The notes beneath the pieces were generated by a model. It saw nothing but the letters and a program-made list of their open reading frames with translations, was not told where the DNA came from and ran no database searches. This document shows positions 28,941 to 39,100 of a stretch of DNA of 64,000 bases, one piece after another. A program made the translations under genes and the position numbers. The stretch comes from Enterobacter ludwigii. Its GTDB lineage: Bacteria; Pseudomonadota; Gammaproteobacteria; Enterobacterales; Enterobacteriaceae. Where the stretch lies: the NCBI GenBank assembly GCA_900068845.1, contig CEFQ01000008.1, positions 309,067 to 373,066 of the forward strand, written 5' to 3'. The first letter of the stretch is position 1; each line of letters starts with the position of its first letter.

Positions 28941-31135
28941 ACAAGGGCGGGCAGGCCTTTAAGTAACTTATCCAGCGTGACCGGATAGTCGCGCACACGT
29001 ACGCCGGTGGCGTTGTAAATGGCATTCACGATTGCCGCGCTGACGCCACACAAGCCCAGTTCGCCCACACCTTTTGCCTTCATCGGTGAGGAAATGGGAT
29101 CGGTGTCGTCGAGGAAAATTACCTCTTGCTGCGGAATATCAGCGTGAACCGGCACTTCGTAGCCGGCCATATCGTGATTGACGAAATAACCCAGCCGCTC
29201 ATCGACGAACAGTTCTTCCATTAATGCGCCGCCAAGCCCCATCGTCATGGCACCAATTACCTGACTACGCGCGGTTTTGGGATTGAGAATACGTCCAGCG
29301 GCACAAACTGCCAGCATACGACGCACGCGCACTTCGCCGGTGGCGGTATCTACGCCGACCTCAATAAAGTGACCGGCAAAGGTTGATTGCTGATATTGCT
29401 TATCAAGATCACCGAATTCGATGGTGTCTTCTACGGTGATGGTGGCTTCTGCGGCGGCGTGGGTGAGTGGCGCGCTTATGCCTGCGTCATGCACCTGACC
29501 GTCGCTAAAAGTCGCGCGTTGCGCATCAAAGCCCAGTTTGCTGGCTACCGCTTCGCGCAATTTCACGCAGGCGGCGTAAACGCCGGAGGTTGAGGTATTT
29601 GCACCCCATTGACCGCCGGAACCGGCAGAAATAGGGAAGTCTGAATCGCCTAAGCGGACCACTACACGCTCAATCGGCACACCCATCATCTCCGCTGCCG
29701 TTTGAGCGAGGATGGTATAGCTGCCGGTACCAATATCAGTCATATCGGTTTCAACGGTGATGATGCCTTTTTCATCCAGATGCACGCGCGCGCCGGAAGG
29801 CGCAACCATGTTATTACGAAAGCCTGCCGCGACGCCCATGCCCACCAGCCAGCGTCCATCTTTAACCATCGCCGGTGTAGCGTTGCGACGTGACCAGCCA
29901 AACCGCTCTGCGCCGGTATTCAAACACTCGACGAGCTGGCGACGTGAGAAAGGGCGCTCGGGTTTGGCCGGGTCGACCTGCGTATCATTGAGGATGCGGA
30001 ATGCGATAGGATCGATGCCCACTTTTTCCGCCATTTCATCGATGGCAATTTCCAGCGCCATCAGTCCCGGCGCTTCGCCTGGAGCACGCATCGCGTTCCC
30101 TTCGGGAAGGTCAAGCGTTGCCAGTCGCAATCCGGTAAAACGGTTGGCACCCGCGTAAAGCAGTTCTGTCTGCTGCACGGCGGTTTCCGGTGTGCCACCC
30201 GGCAGATTCCCCGACCAGCTTTCATGCGCGATGGCCTGAATGTGGCCTGCTTTATCCGTACCAATACGGATGTGCTGGATGGTTGCCGGTCGATGCGTCG
30301 TGTTATTGACGATCAGCGGTCGTGGCAGCATCACTTTGACCGGACGTTTAATCGCGCGTGCGCCAAGTGCGGCTAACACCGCATCGCTACGCAGGAAAAG
30401 CTTGCCGCCAAAACCACCGCCGATGTAGGGCGAAATGATGCGGATCTTTTCCATCGGCATGTTGAGCGTGGCGGCTAAATCGGTGCGGCACCAGTCAATC
30501 ATCTGGTTCGACGTCCAAACGGTGAGTTTGTCGCCTTCCCATGTTGCCATCGAGGCGTGCGGTTCCATAGCGGTATGGCTTTGATCGGGCGTAGTGTATT
30601 GCGCATCCAGCTTCACTTCTGCAGCAGCAAAAGCAGCGGTGAAATCACCGACGCTCTTATCAGGCTCACTTTCGGGTGCGGACGTCACGGCGGGTTTCTG
30701 CTGCGCAAGATCATAAGCACCCTGAGCACGCTGATAATCCACCTTAACTAAACTGGCCGCTGCACGCGCCTGTTCAAAAGTCTCGGCAACCACCAAGGCT
30801 ACGGCCTGGTGATAGTGTTCGATGGTGTCGCCAGCCAGTAAGCGAGCGGTATTTTTATCCCCTTTACCCAGAGAACCTGCGTTTTTAGCCGTAACCACCG
30901 CCAATACGCCCGGCGCATTGTTTGCTGCCTGCACGTCAATGGCGATGATTTTGCCTTTGGCGATGGGCGCACCCACCACATAACCGTAAGCTGCATCAGG
31001 CGCTTCGCTATGCCATTCGTAAGCATAATGCGCCAGGCCGGAGGTTTTGAGCGGTCCGTCGATGCGATTCAGTGGCTGTCCGACCACCTTGAGCTGATCA
31101 ATCGGGTTATTACCTGCGGGTTTTTCGAATTTCAT
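28937..31135 (-). CDS. paoC: aldehyde oxidoreductase molybdenum subunit PaoC
   Basis: A 732-residue Moco subunit of the periplasmic aldehyde oxidoreductase, xanthine oxidase family. YIGGGFGGKLFLRSDAV, the MRAPGEAPG loop, GSGGQWGANTSTSG and the C-terminal KGVGELGLCGVSAAI with the catalytic Glu (about residue 691) are all present. Oxidises aromatic and aliphatic aldehydes to acids. Length equals that of E. coli PaoC. Overlaps paoD by four bases and begins three bases after paoB. Confidence 0.95.
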   Translation of the reverse strand: MKFEKPAGNNPIDQLKVVGQPLNRIDGPLKTSGLAHYAYEWHSEAPDAAYGYVVGAPIAKGKIIAIDVQAANNAPGVLAVVTAKNAGSLGKGDKNTARLLAGDTIEHYHQAVALVVAETFEQARAAASLVKVDYQRAQGAYDLAQQKPAVTSAPESEPDKSVGDFTAAFAAAEVKLDAQYTTPDQSHTAMEPHASMATWEGDKLTVWTSNQMIDWCRTDLAATLNMPMEKIRIISPYIGGGFGGKLFLRSDAVLAALGARAIKRPVKVMLPRPLIVNNTTHRPATIQHIRIGTDKAGHIQAIAHESWSGNLPGGTPETAVQQTELLYAGANRFTGLRLATLDLPEGNAMRAPGEAPGLMALEIAIDEMAEKVGIDPIAFRILNDTQVDPAKPERPFSRRQLVECLNTGAERFGWSRRNATPAMVKDGRWLVGMGVAAGFRNNMVAPSGARVHLDEKGIITVETDMTDIGTGSYTILAQTAAEMMGVPIERVVVRLGDSDFPISAGSGGQWGANTSTSGVYAACVKLREAVASKLGFDAQRATFSDGQVHDAGISAPLTHAAAEATITVEDTIEFGDLDKQYQQSTFAGHFIEVGVDTATGEVRVRRMLAVCAAGRILNPKTARSQVIGAMTMGLGGALMEELFVDERLGYFVNHDMAGYEVPVHADIPQQEVIFLDDTDPISSPMKAKGVGELGLCGVSAAIVNAIYNATGVRVRDYPVTLDKLLKGLPALV

Positions 31136-31138
31136 GAT

Positions 31139-32089
31139 TTATCCTCTCGCTTCTGCCAGCACGGAAGCGAGCGTTCGCTGCGCCAGAATGATCTTGAACG
31201 CGTTTTCCGCGGTCGGTTGCGCCGTGGCAAAAAGACAATCGTTCACCGCCTGCGCGCCGTGAATAACCGCATTATCCGCCTCCTCAAGTCGCCACGGCTG
31301 ATGTGCCACGCCGCCAAGCGCCACGCGCCCGGATTTATCTGGCTGAATGATGGCAGCGACAGAAACCAGTGCAAACGCGTACGATGCGCGGTCGCGCACC
31401 TTGCGATAAATATGCGTACCACCCAGCGGTGCAGGCAGTGATACCGCGACAATCAGTTCGCCAGGATTGAGCACGGTCTCCAGATGCGGCGTGGTTCCGG
31501 GGGCACGATAAAAATCAGCAATCGGAATGTTGCGTTCACGGCCGTCCGGGCTGACTGTTTCCACCACGGCATCCAGCAAACGCATCGCTACTGCCATATC
31601 GCTCGGGTGTGTGGCAATACAGGCCTGGCTTGTGCCGACAACCGCATGCTGACGACTGAAGCCATCCAGCGCTGCGCAGCCGCTGCCGGGTAAACGTTTG
31701 TTGCACGGTTGATTGGTGTCATAAAAGTAAGGACAACGCGTACGCTGCAGCAAATTCCCTGCGGTTGTCGCCTGATTACGCAACTGCCCTGAAGCACCCG
31801 CCACTAACGCGCGCGATAACACGCCATAATCACGTCGAATGCGCGCATCGGCCGCCAGGTCAGTGTTGCGCACCAACGCGCCGATGCGTAAACCGCCTTC
31901 CGCCGTCGCGTCGATTTTATCCAGCTCAAGGCCATTCACATCAATAAGATGCGAAGGCGTTTCGATCTCAAGTTTCATCAGATCGAGCAGATTGGTGCCG
32001 CCAGCAATGAATTTGGCATTTGAATGCTGCTGTGCGCTGGCTGCCGCTTCGGCGGGGGATTTAACCCGTTCATAAGTGAAAGTTTTCAT
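31139..32089 (-). CDS. paoB: aldehyde oxidoreductase FAD subunit PaoB
   Basis: A 316-residue FAD-binding subunit. The FAD loop [13 protein letters not shown] is near the N-terminus and [18 protein letters not shown] is central. Cysteines in RTRCPYF, QPCNKR, GSGCAAL and [10 protein letters not shown] form the insertion that carries the extra [4Fe-4S] cluster characteristic of PaoB and absent from most xanthine-dehydrogenase FAD subunits. Overlaps paoA by four bases. Confidence 0.94.
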   Translation of the reverse strand: MKTFTYERVKSPAEAAASAQQHSNAKFIAGGTNLLDLMKLEIETPSHLIDVNGLELDKIDATAEGGLRIGALVRNTDLAADARIRRDYGVLSRALVAGASGQLRNQATTAGNLLQRTRCPYFYDTNQPCNKRLPGSGCAALDGFSRQHAVVGTSQACIATHPSDMAVAMRLLDAVVETVSPDGRERNIPIADFYRAPGTTPHLETVLNPGELIVAVSLPAPLGGTHIYRKVRDRASYAFALVSVAAIIQPDKSGRVALGGVAHQPWRLEEADNAVIHGAQAVNDCLFATAQPTAENAFKIILAQRTLASVLAEARG

Positions 32090-32799
32090 GATTCCAGTCC
32101 CTCCGCATACTCCTCAATCGCCGCGAGAATGTTGGAATAGGCTCCGCAGCGACAGATATTGCCACTCATGCGTTCGCGAATTTCCTCTGCGGTGACCTGC
32201 GGTGATGAGACCAAATCGTGCGTAACGTGGCTGGGAATACCGGCTTTGATCTCTTCCAACACCGCCATTGATGAACATATCTGACCTGGCGTGCAGTAAC
32301 CGCACTGATAGCCATCATGCTTAATAAAGGCGGCTTGCAAGGGATGCAGCGCGTCAGGATTTCCCAATCCTTCGATGGTGGTGATTTCAGCATCCTGCTG
32401 CATCACGGCTAATGTCAGGCACGAATTAATGCGGCGTCCGTTTACCATTACCGTACAGGCGCCACATTGGCCGTGGTCACACCCTTTTTTAGTGCCTGTC
32501 AGATGCAGGTTTTCACGCAACGCATCCAGCAGCGTGGTGCGGGTATCTACATCGAGTTGATGATGTATGCCGTTGACCTTGAAGCCGACCGGCACCCTGG
32601 ATGGTGCGGGCGTAGTTGCCGTGGTGCCTGCACCAAATGCCACCGTTGACGACGCGGTTGCTGCCGTGGCAGCACTGACTTTCAGCAGGCTGCGGCGTGA
32701 AAGGTTAAAGTGATTTTGTCCATCAATTGCCGATAATCGGTTGATTACTCGCATTCCGCCGGCATTGTGGAGAGGTTTTGTTACGTGTTGGCTGCTCAT
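32086..32799 (-). CDS. paoA: aldehyde oxidoreductase 2Fe-2S subunit PaoA (Tat signal)
   Basis: A 237-residue iron-sulfur subunit. A twin-arginine signal ([19 protein letters not shown]) starts at about residue 33, so the assembled complex is exported folded to the periplasm. Two [2Fe-2S] motifs follow: [13 protein letters not shown] with NSC, and CGYCTPGQ with CRCG. GGAGG lies six bases before the ATG. The N-terminal extension before the Tat motif is longer than usual but is similar in E. coli PaoA. First gene of paoABCD. Confidence 0.94.
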   Translation of the reverse strand: MSSQHVTKPLHNAGGMRVINRLSAIDGQNHFNLSRRSLLKVSAATAATASSTVAFGAGTTATTPAPSRVPVGFKVNGIHHQLDVDTRTTLLDALRENLHLTGTKKGCDHGQCGACTVMVNGRRINSCLTLAVMQQDAEITTIEGLGNPDALHPLQAAFIKHDGYQCGYCTPGQICSSMAVLEEIKAGIPSHVTHDLVSSPQVTAEEIRERMSGNICRCGAYSNILAAIEEYAEGLES

Positions 32800-32863
32800 G
32801 CCAAACCTCCAGTAAAAGGGTTAAATGGTGGGATACAACTTATTTTTGTATGGTTTTAGAAGG

Positions 32864-32873
32864 TTAAGCATAG
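32864..32873 (-). promoter_or_regulatory. sigma-S-like -10 element of paoA
   Basis: CTATGCTTAA on the minus strand matches the sigma-S -10 consensus CTAYRCTTAA exactly. It lies about 65 bases upstream of the paoA start. Suggests stationary-phase expression of paoABCD. Confidence 0.4.
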
Positions 32874-33056
32874 TCGGCAATTACAAAAATATTATTCGCC
32901 ATCACTGAATGGGTTTATGAGCGGGAGTAATAAAGGGTATTCAGATGGGGGAAAAGGCAGCGAGTGGCCCGTCAAAGGGAAGATTTTACGGCCCTGCTGC
33001 TGAAGATAAAGCGTGTTATGGGCGTTTTATGAGAAAGAAATTATTGCGGCACATTT

Positions 33057-33959
33057 TTAAATCGATACTTCCAAAAACTCGATAAACGCTCTTACCCTGG
33101 AATTAAGTGCAGATCGCTCATTAACACAGGCATAAATATTCATCGGTAAAGACGCGATATCGCTGGTATCACTGTTGTCTGATTGAAACAACGGTATGAG
33201 TTGACCACTCTCGATTAACGGCTGAGCTATAAAGCTCGCCAGACGGGCAATGCCACCGCCTTTTTCTGCTATTTTCGCAATAATATCAATATCATCACTG
33301 ATAAACTCAGGACTGAGTTTAGCGCTAACTGTTTGACCGTTGACCCTAAAAGTCCAGGGGAGGAAACGTCCATCTGTGGGATAGCGGAAAACCAGACAGG
33401 CGTGCTGGCTTAGATCTTCGGGCGTTTTGGGGATACCGGCGCGCGCCAGATAATCGGGCGCTGCGCAGATGATAAACGGTAACGAGGCGATTTTGCGGGC
33501 GATTAGCTGATCGTTCAGCTGCGCCTCGATACGAATACTGACATCGACGCCTTCCAGCCGATGGTCGACATTGCGATCGGTACTGATCAGTTCAATATCA
33601 ATGCCAGGGTAAGCGTGTTTGAAAGCAGGCATTAGAGAGGCGAGAACGTGCCGACCAAAGGCGGCCGTGGTCGCTATGCAAAGTGGACCCTGAGGTTTGG
33701 TTTCAATCGCTGCGGCCTGCGAGGCAAGGTCAATATCCTGGGGAATGTGACGCACTTTTTCAAAATAACGTTTACCGCTTTCCGTAAGCGTCATACTGCG
33801 GGTGGTGCGTGATAGCAGCCGCACGCCCAAATGTGTCTCCAGACGCGCAACACTCTGGCTGACCGCCGCCGGACTCATTCCTTTCGACCGCGCTGCTGCT
33901 GCAATACTGCCGTTCTCCACCACGCGGATAAACGTGTTAATCAATCCCAATAAGTCCAT
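33057..33959 (-). CDS. LysR-family regulator
   Basis: A 300-residue LysR regulator of the large CrgA-like subgroup. Helix-turn-helix near residues 17-37 (GSIAAAARSKGMSPAAVSQS), then RLLSRTTRSMTLTESGKRY and a periplasmic-binding-like effector domain. It diverges from the DUF2798 gene, its most likely target, and lies upstream of paoABCD in the same direction with a 257-base gap. Effector unknown. Confidence 0.88.
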   Translation of the reverse strand: MDLLGLINTFIRVVENGSIAAAARSKGMSPAAVSQSVARLETHLGVRLLSRTTRSMTLTESGKRYFEKVRHIPQDIDLASQAAAIETKPQGPLCIATTAAFGRHVLASLMPAFKHAYPGIDIELISTDRNVDHRLEGVDVSIRIEAQLNDQLIARKIASLPFIICAAPDYLARAGIPKTPEDLSQHACLVFRYPTDGRFLPWTFRVNGQTVSAKLSPEFISDDIDIIAKIAEKGGGIARLASFIAQPLIESGQLIPLFQSDNSDTSDIASLPMNIYACVNERSALNSRVRAFIEFLEVSI

Positions 33960-33973
33960 ACATCCCTCAATGC

Positions 33974-33985
33974 GTAATTCGTTAC
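33974..33985. promoter_or_regulatory. candidate LysR operator
   Basis: GTAA-TTCG-TTAC dyad 15 bases upstream of the lysR start, in the 128-base divergent region shared with the DUF2798 gene. Confidence 0.3.
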
Positions 33986-34087
33986 TTTTACTTAATAATG
34001 ATTAAAGCAGAAGCGTTCTACCCGCCGCCCGAATCGCCTGATAGGTTAGCGGCTGTTTTGCATAAACTTACTGAACAGGATAATGCG

Positions 34088-34351
34088 ATGAATGCTGAAA
34101 TTACTAAAAATGTTGTACGTTTTCGCCTGCCTAAGCACGTATCACCCTACATCTTCGCGCTCTATATGGCGACCATCATGGCGTTTCTAATGAGTTTGGT
34201 GATTACCTTCGCCGAATTTGGCATCGGGCCGCATTATATGACAAATGTGATGAATGCCTATCAGGTCGCCATGCCAGCGGCTTTTATTTGCATACTCGTA
34301 GTGCGTCCGATTGTGGTCCGGTTGGTAGGATTGACGGTTCACGGCCACTGA
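34088..34351 (+). CDS. DUF2798 two-helix membrane protein (87 aa)
   Basis: An 87-residue protein with two hydrophobic helices (FALYMATIMAFLMSLVITFA and YQVAMPAAFICILVV) and a short basic end (RPIVVRLVGLTVH), the pattern of DUF2798 membrane proteins. I chose ATG 34088 with AGGA upstream rather than the longer frame from 33998. Divergent from a LysR gene. Function unknown in the family. Confidence 0.75.
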   Translation: MNAEITKNVVRFRLPKHVSPYIFALYMATIMAFLMSLVITFAEFGIGPHYMTNVMNAYQVAMPAAFICILVVRPIVVRLVGLTVHGH

Positions 34352-34496
34352 GGCGTTTGACACTGGCCATATCAACTTTCACTAAGCGTTTTCTACTCTG
34401 GCGTGCAAAAAGTCGATAAACGTGCGGACTTTCTCCGGTATATGGCAGGTGTTGAAACTTGCGGAGCAGTTCTTTTCGCGCCTGCCATCTGTTCAT

Positions 34497-37400
34497 TCAG
34501 AACCCGATATTCACCCGAATCATTACCATTTGATCGCGCGTACGCTGCGCGTCCAGCCCCAGCGTCCCCTGATAGGCAAACCCGGGGGTAACGTTGTAAG
34601 GCAGCAGAAAATCCATGCCAGTACCAACGGTCATGATCTGCCGGCTGGCCTCCGTCAGCGCCAGGCTCCATGTATCGTCGGCAGTGTCAGCATAACCGAC
34701 GCGCGCGGTACCGCTGTCGCTGAGCGTCTGTGCATACTCAACACGTCCCTGCAGGCGTATTACGCCCCAGCGGGCTGGCACCGCTCGTTCGCCACGCAGG
34801 CCGGCGGCTGTCACCACTTGTGTAACTGTCTGTGAGGCGTAGGCAAGGCTATATGCGCCCGCGCCCGACTCACTGAAGCCGTCTAACCCTGTGCGGGTGT
34901 ATTGCAGACGGGCGTAAGGTGATACGAGGCTGTCCGGCGTAAGGAATTCATAACCCGAGGTGAGTGACGTAAAGGCCTGACGGCCCGATCGGGAGCCACG
35001 CGCCACGGTATCGGTGCCCGTCACCGCCCGTCGGCTGTCAAAGTCCAGCACGCCGTGTCCCAGCAGACCATCCACAAAGAACGGTCCCGGGTGATAGCTG
35101 CCGTAAAGGGCTGCGCTGATCGCGCGGCCGTTGGTCCGTGTACCGCTGTCACCAACATCGCTGACGTCCCGGCCAAAGCCTACTCCCATGCCTGCGGTAA
35201 AGGACCCGTTGAAACGGTAGTCCGCGCCGGTGGTCACGCCCACGGTGGTGTGGCTAAAGCGCACGCCATCCGCGTTGTCACCCCCGAAGTCAACATAGCC
35301 ACCGGTCCACCATGAAAGCCGCCTTGACTGCTGCGATGCAGAGAAAGGCAGGGCGGGAACGGCCGGCCGGGCCTGAACGTTGTCCTGCCCGGATTTCTGC
35401 TGCTGTTGCCAGGCCTGTCCCCACATGTTTCGGTCCGCATTGTGCTCCGGCCCGGACGAGGGCATGGAGAAGCCCACGCCGGTCATGTCCGAGGGAAGAT
35501 CGACCCCGCGGTGTAGCTGTTCCAGACGATCACTGAAGTTGCGCAGCTGCACGCGGGCAAAATTCTGCGCAGCCTGGTACTGCGCGCTCACCATGCCGAT
35601 GACGTCAGCATCTTTAGACGGGTCGGGGCGCGCGGTAATGTTCAGGGTTACCCGGGCAGGCGACGTGTCCCCAGCCACGCTGGTGAGTACATAGCGGAGC
35701 GTGACGGTGCCGCTGGCCTGCGCGGCGGCGGTAAATAGCAGCTCATAGTCGGTGCCGGAAGCCCGAACTGACGCCTTACCCAGGCTGCTCTCGGGCTGGT
35801 CCAGCAGCCGGGCGCCGGTAAACGGTCCGCCGATCGCCCCGCTGGTCAGGCTTACTGTGACCGACTGGCCAGCGGAAACCGTGGCGGCATGGTCAGCCGC
35901 GGTCGGTGCCGCAGCGGCAATCACCAGCGTGTACACCTTCTGAAGTGTCAGGCCCGTCGCGTCGGTCACCTGCACGCTGAACGCGCTGGTTTCGCTGACC
36001 AGCGGCACGCCCGAAAGCTGGCCGTCAGCAAAGCTCAGGCCGCGCGGCAGGGAACCGCTCTGCTGCCAGCGATAAGGCGCTGTGCCGCCCGTGACGCTGA
36101 GTGCCTGAGAGTATGCCTGCCCGGCCTTACCCTCTGGCAACGATCCGCCCGCAGGCTGAAGCTGTAGAACCAACGCCGTCGCGGCGGCGCTCACGGTCAG
36201 TGAGTAGCTGGCCGTCCCGCTGGCGCCCTGGCTGTCAGACACGGTGACCTGGAAGCTGTAGCTGCCCGCAGCGGATGGCGTGCCCGTCAGGACACCCGTT
36301 GCCGCGTTCAGCGTGATCCCGGCTGGCAGGGGGGTTGCGCTAAAAGTATAAGGCGCGCTGCCACCAGCGGCCGTCAGCGTCTGGCTCCAGCTGCTGCCAG
36401 CCGTTGCCGGGGAAAATGCGCCACTGGCGGGTGACAGTGTCAGTAGAATCGGCGTCACGTTAAGCGACACGCGGGCAGTGGCGGAGGTTCCGCTGCCGTT
36501 AGTGGCGGTATAGGTAAAGCTGTCGCTGCCGGAATAGCCTGTGGCCGGTGTGTAGGAAACTGCGGACCCTGAAGTTGCCAGGCTGCCGTGAGCAGGTGGG
36601 CTCACGATACTGACCGAGGTCGCCGCGCCGCCGGAAAGGCTGAGCGGGATCGGATTGTTGCTGCTGTTGGCGGCCACGCTGGCCACGCTATCGCTGGCCA
36701 GCGGCGAGGCGGCGGTGACGTTAAGCGTGTAGCTGAAGCTCCCGGTAGCGCCGTTTGCGTCCGTTACGGTGACCTGAAAGCTGTAGCTACCGATGGAAGA
36801 AGGCGTGCCCGACAGCGTACCCGCTGATGCATTAAGCGCGATCCCGGTGGGCAGCGAGGTGGCGGACCAGGCATAAGGTGCTGTCCCTCCGCTGACCGTC
36901 AGACTCTGCGACCAGGCGCTTCCCGCGATGGCTGCCGGCAGCGTGCCCGCCGCCGGGCTAAGCGCCAGCACAGGAGGGCTGACGGTAAGTGACACGACGG
37001 CATCAGCTGAGGTGCCTCCACCGTTGGATGCATGCCAGGTAAAGCTGTCGCTGCCGGAGTAACCAGCCGTAGGCGTATAGGTCACCGTGCTGCCGCTAAC
37101 AGTGGCGCTGCCGTGGGTTGGCGGGGATACGATGGCCACGGACGTTGCCGCGCCACCGCTCATTGAGAGCGGAATCACATTATTCGTACTGTTTGCGGGG
37201 ACGGTGTCAGCGCTGTCAGACGATACCGGCGGGGCTTCTGCGCGGGTAACGCTGATCGTGTAAGCGCGGGTTGACCCATCCTGGGCGGTAACAACCACTG
37301 GAATACTGGTCGTGCTGGCGGATGCCAGGCTGACGGACGGAGAGGCCGAGCCGGACGCGACCGCGGTGCCGTTGACGGTAACGGTGGCATGGCTCTCGGT

Positions 37401-37979
37401 CACTACGGGCGTGACGGTTACCGATGAAATGCTGATGGCGACAGAGGCACTGTAACTGCTGGTTGATGTACTGAAAGACGGTGAAAGGGTGCCTGAAGAA
37501 AGCGAAAGCCCCGAAAGCGTGGCGTCACCCGAGGTAGTCGATACGCTGGTACAGCTGAACACCAGGTTACTTATTTGGCCGTGCGACGTCGTGGCGCGCA
37601 CGGCCATGCCGTTGGTCTCCAGGCTGCCAGCCGGTACGGTAATTGTTACCGTCTGAGCGGTGCTACTGGTGGCGTTGGCGGCGTTATACGTCTGGAAACT
37701 GCTGAGGTTGTATTGGGCAACGCTAACGCTGTCGGCGTTAGTGGCATCTCCGGCATATGCCGCACCGCTATCGGTAAAACTCAGGGTCAGAGCATCACCA
37801 GCGGCAAACTGGGAAGCCGGATACCGGTTCGAGCCGAAGGACAGGGAGGTTGAACCCGACAGGGCGTTTACCGCGGCGCAGCCGCTTGAGAGCGCAAATG
37901 CCTCCGGTACTACGCCAAATAACGCATAGACGGTCGTCAGACCGACACATGCCCGCCGTAAAAAATCAGCACACCCCAT
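34497..37979 (-). CDS. autotransporter adhesin with Ig-like repeats (1160 aa)
   Basis: A type Va autotransporter. Sec signal to about residue 30 (PEAFA). A Ser/Thr-rich N-terminal region is followed by a cadherin-like beta-sandwich (about 152-245), then alternating modules: Ig-like units beginning ADTVPANSTNN and SVAANSSNN, and three putative-Ig units with the motif GTAPYxW...GTPSxxGSYSFQVTVTD (about 337-690). A helical linker (about 790-830) leads to a 12-strand beta-barrel of roughly 270 residues ending in Phe (VNIGF), the outer-membrane insertion signal. Probably surface-exposed and adhesive. Ser/Thr/Ala/Gly-rich and visibly GC-richer than its flanks, which suggests separate origin. Antisense frames here are shadows. 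Confidence 0.88.
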   Translation of the reverse strand: MGCADFLRRACVGLTTVYALFGVVPEAFALSSGCAAVNALSGSTSLSFGSNRYPASQFAAGDALTLSFTDSGAAYAGDATNADSVSVAQYNLSSFQTYNAANATSSTAQTVTITVPAGSLETNGMAVRATTSHGQISNLVFSCTSVSTTSGDATLSGLSLSSGTLSPSFSTSTSSYSASVAISISSVTVTPVVTESHATVTVNGTAVASGSASPSVSLASASTTSIPVVVTAQDGSTRAYTISVTRAEAPPVSSDSADTVPANSTNNVIPLSMSGGAATSVAIVSPPTHGSATVSGSTVTYTPTAGYSGSDSFTWHASNGGGTSADAVVSLTVSPPVLALSPAAGTLPAAIAGSAWSQSLTVSGGTAPYAWSATSLPTGIALNASAGTLSGTPSSIGSYSFQVTVTDANGATGSFSYTLNVTAASPLASDSVASVAANSSNNPIPLSLSGGAATSVSIVSPPAHGSLATSGSAVSYTPATGYSGSDSFTYTATNGSGTSATARVSLNVTPILLTLSPASGAFSPATAGSSWSQTLTAAGGSAPYTFSATPLPAGITLNAATGVLTGTPSAAGSYSFQVTVSDSQGASGTASYSLTVSAAATALVLQLQPAGGSLPEGKAGQAYSQALSVTGGTAPYRWQQSGSLPRGLSFADGQLSGVPLVSETSAFSVQVTDATGLTLQKVYTLVIAAAAPTAADHAATVSAGQSVTVSLTSGAIGGPFTGARLLDQPESSLGKASVRASGTDYELLFTAAAQASGTVTLRYVLTSVAGDTSPARVTLNITARPDPSKDADVIGMVSAQYQAAQNFARVQLRNFSDRLEQLHRGVDLPSDMTGVGFSMPSSGPEHNADRNMWGQAWQQQQKSGQDNVQARPAVPALPFSASQQSRRLSWWTGGYVDFGGDNADGVRFSHTTVGVTTGADYRFNGSFTAGMGVGFGRDVSDVGDSGTRTNGRAISAALYGSYHPGPFFVDGLLGHGVLDFDSRRAVTGTDTVARGSRSGRQAFTSLTSGYEFLTPDSLVSPYARLQYTRTGLDGFSESGAGAYSLAYASQTVTQVVTAAGLRGERAVPARWGVIRLQGRVEYAQTLSDSGTARVGYADTADDTWSLALTEASRQIMTVGTGMDFLLPYNVTPGFAYQGTLGLDAQRTRDQMVMIRVNIGF

Positions 37980-38168
37980 AGTTCACCCGGAAAAGTTTTG
38001 AAAGTTTTTTTAGGATTATTCCTATTAATGTAAATTAACATGACATTTTGAGACCACAAATAGCGGCTGACGAATTTAAGCGTCCCGGGCTCAGTACAGC
38101 GGATAAATAGTGAAAACAGCCTGATGCGGGGGCATTAGAATTAATAAGTTTTGGTAATGGGAGCCGTG
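37980..38168. other. AT-rich upstream region of autotransporter
   Basis: AT-rich, with TTTTTTTAGGATTATTCC near 38005 and a likely minus-strand promoter for the autotransporter. No ORF of merit apart from the small frame that begins at 38169. Confidence 0.35.
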
Positions 38169-38327
38169 ATGGTTTTAAAAACTGTGGAAGCGGCTGCAGG
38201 CAATCTCATCAACGGCCGGCTCACTCTGGCAGAAGCGCAGGTGCATCATGCCACCGGTCGCATCATCAACAGTCCGGCTATAGTTATCCAGCAGCGAAGT
38301 GTCTCAACAGAAATCGCAATCCCGTGA
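38169..38327 (+). CDS. possible small protein (52 aa)
   Basis: A 52-codon frame (MVLKTVEAAAGNLINGRLTL...STEIAIP) with GGGAG six bases before the ATG. It has a plausible amphipathic helix at the N-terminus and no known motif. It could be a real small gene or a remnant of a longer one. Weak support. Confidence 0.3.
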   Translation: MVLKTVEAAAGNLINGRLTLAEAQVHHATGRIINSPAIVIQQRSVSTEIAIP

Positions 38328-38453
38328 CGCTCCTGCAGCTTTTCTGCAGCAAGTGTGGGCCGAAGCCGATGTAATTTTCGCGTAGTCTGTTTTATTTTTA
38401 TTCTCACAATCAGTTATGCTGACTTACATTGGAAATGAAAAAGGAATTATTCA

Positions 38454-38897
38454 GTGCGAACCCGTGATTCGGCCCGTTTGCTTATTATCAACTCTCTCAA
38501 TCAGGTTTTATTATTTAGGTTCAGGCATAACAATGATGCGCTGGCAGGTAGAGTATACTGGGCAACTCCCGGTGGAGGCGTGGAATCAGGAGAGACGTTT
38601 GAGCAGGCCGCCATCAGAGAACTTAGAGAAGAAACAGGTGTTTATGTTGATGATGTGGGCGAATCGTTAACTGAGAGAACTTTTGAAATGACTTTACCCA
38701 GCGGAGAAGTAGTTCTGGCACATGAGCGATTTTATTTAATTAAAATTGATAATGAAGATATCAGCAGCAGCGGATGGACTGAAGATGAAAAATCAGTCAT
38801 TGATAATTATTACTGGTGGGATCTAAATGAACTGCGAAATACTGACGACATTGTTTACCCCTCAAATATTCCCGATATCTGCTCGATGCCGTATTAA
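38454..38897 (+). CDS. Nudix hydrolase (147 aa)
   Basis: A 147-residue Nudix hydrolase. The Nudix box GX5EX7REUXEEXGU is complete at residues 41-63 ([20 protein letters not shown] plus TGV). The N-terminus ([17 protein letters not shown]) is the usual first strand. It starts at GTG 38454 with AGGAAT upstream; an overlapping ATG frame from 38416 is a shadow. It is AT-rich near its end. It probably cleaves a nucleoside diphosphate linked to another group; substrate unknown. Confidence 0.83.
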   Translation: MRTRDSARLLIINSLNQVLLFRFRHNNDALAGRVYWATPGGGVESGETFEQAAIRELREETGVYVDDVGESLTERTFEMTLPSGEVVLAHERFYLIKIDNEDISSSGWTEDEKSVIDNYYWWDLNELRNTDDIVYPSNIPDICSMPY

Positions 38898-39019
38898 TCA
38901 CCAAATATCTCATGACTTGGTGACTGTATTTAGCCACTGCAATCTTAGTGCGCATAATCATGATTATGTTAAATGAAGTATCTAAACGCGCATTTTCAGC
39001 TCATCAATCCTTCCATCTT

Positions 39020-39041
39020 ACGTCACCCTTTCGAGTGACGT
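39020..39041. terminator. hairpin between Nudix and acetyltransferase genes
   Basis: Stem ACGTCAC / GTGACGT with an 8-base loop in the convergent gap. No T-run; possible bidirectional terminator. Confidence 0.35.
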
Positions 39042-39100
39042 GCTGCTCACTCACTGATTGTAAGACCTCGAGTAATAATCCCCAGGCCAATTTGGGTGCT

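Noticed and set aside
34403..37929. Plus- and minus-strand frames inside the autotransporter gene
   Set aside because: GC-rich repeat DNA creates long antisense frames; the minus-strand 1160-codon frame has signal, modules and barrel.
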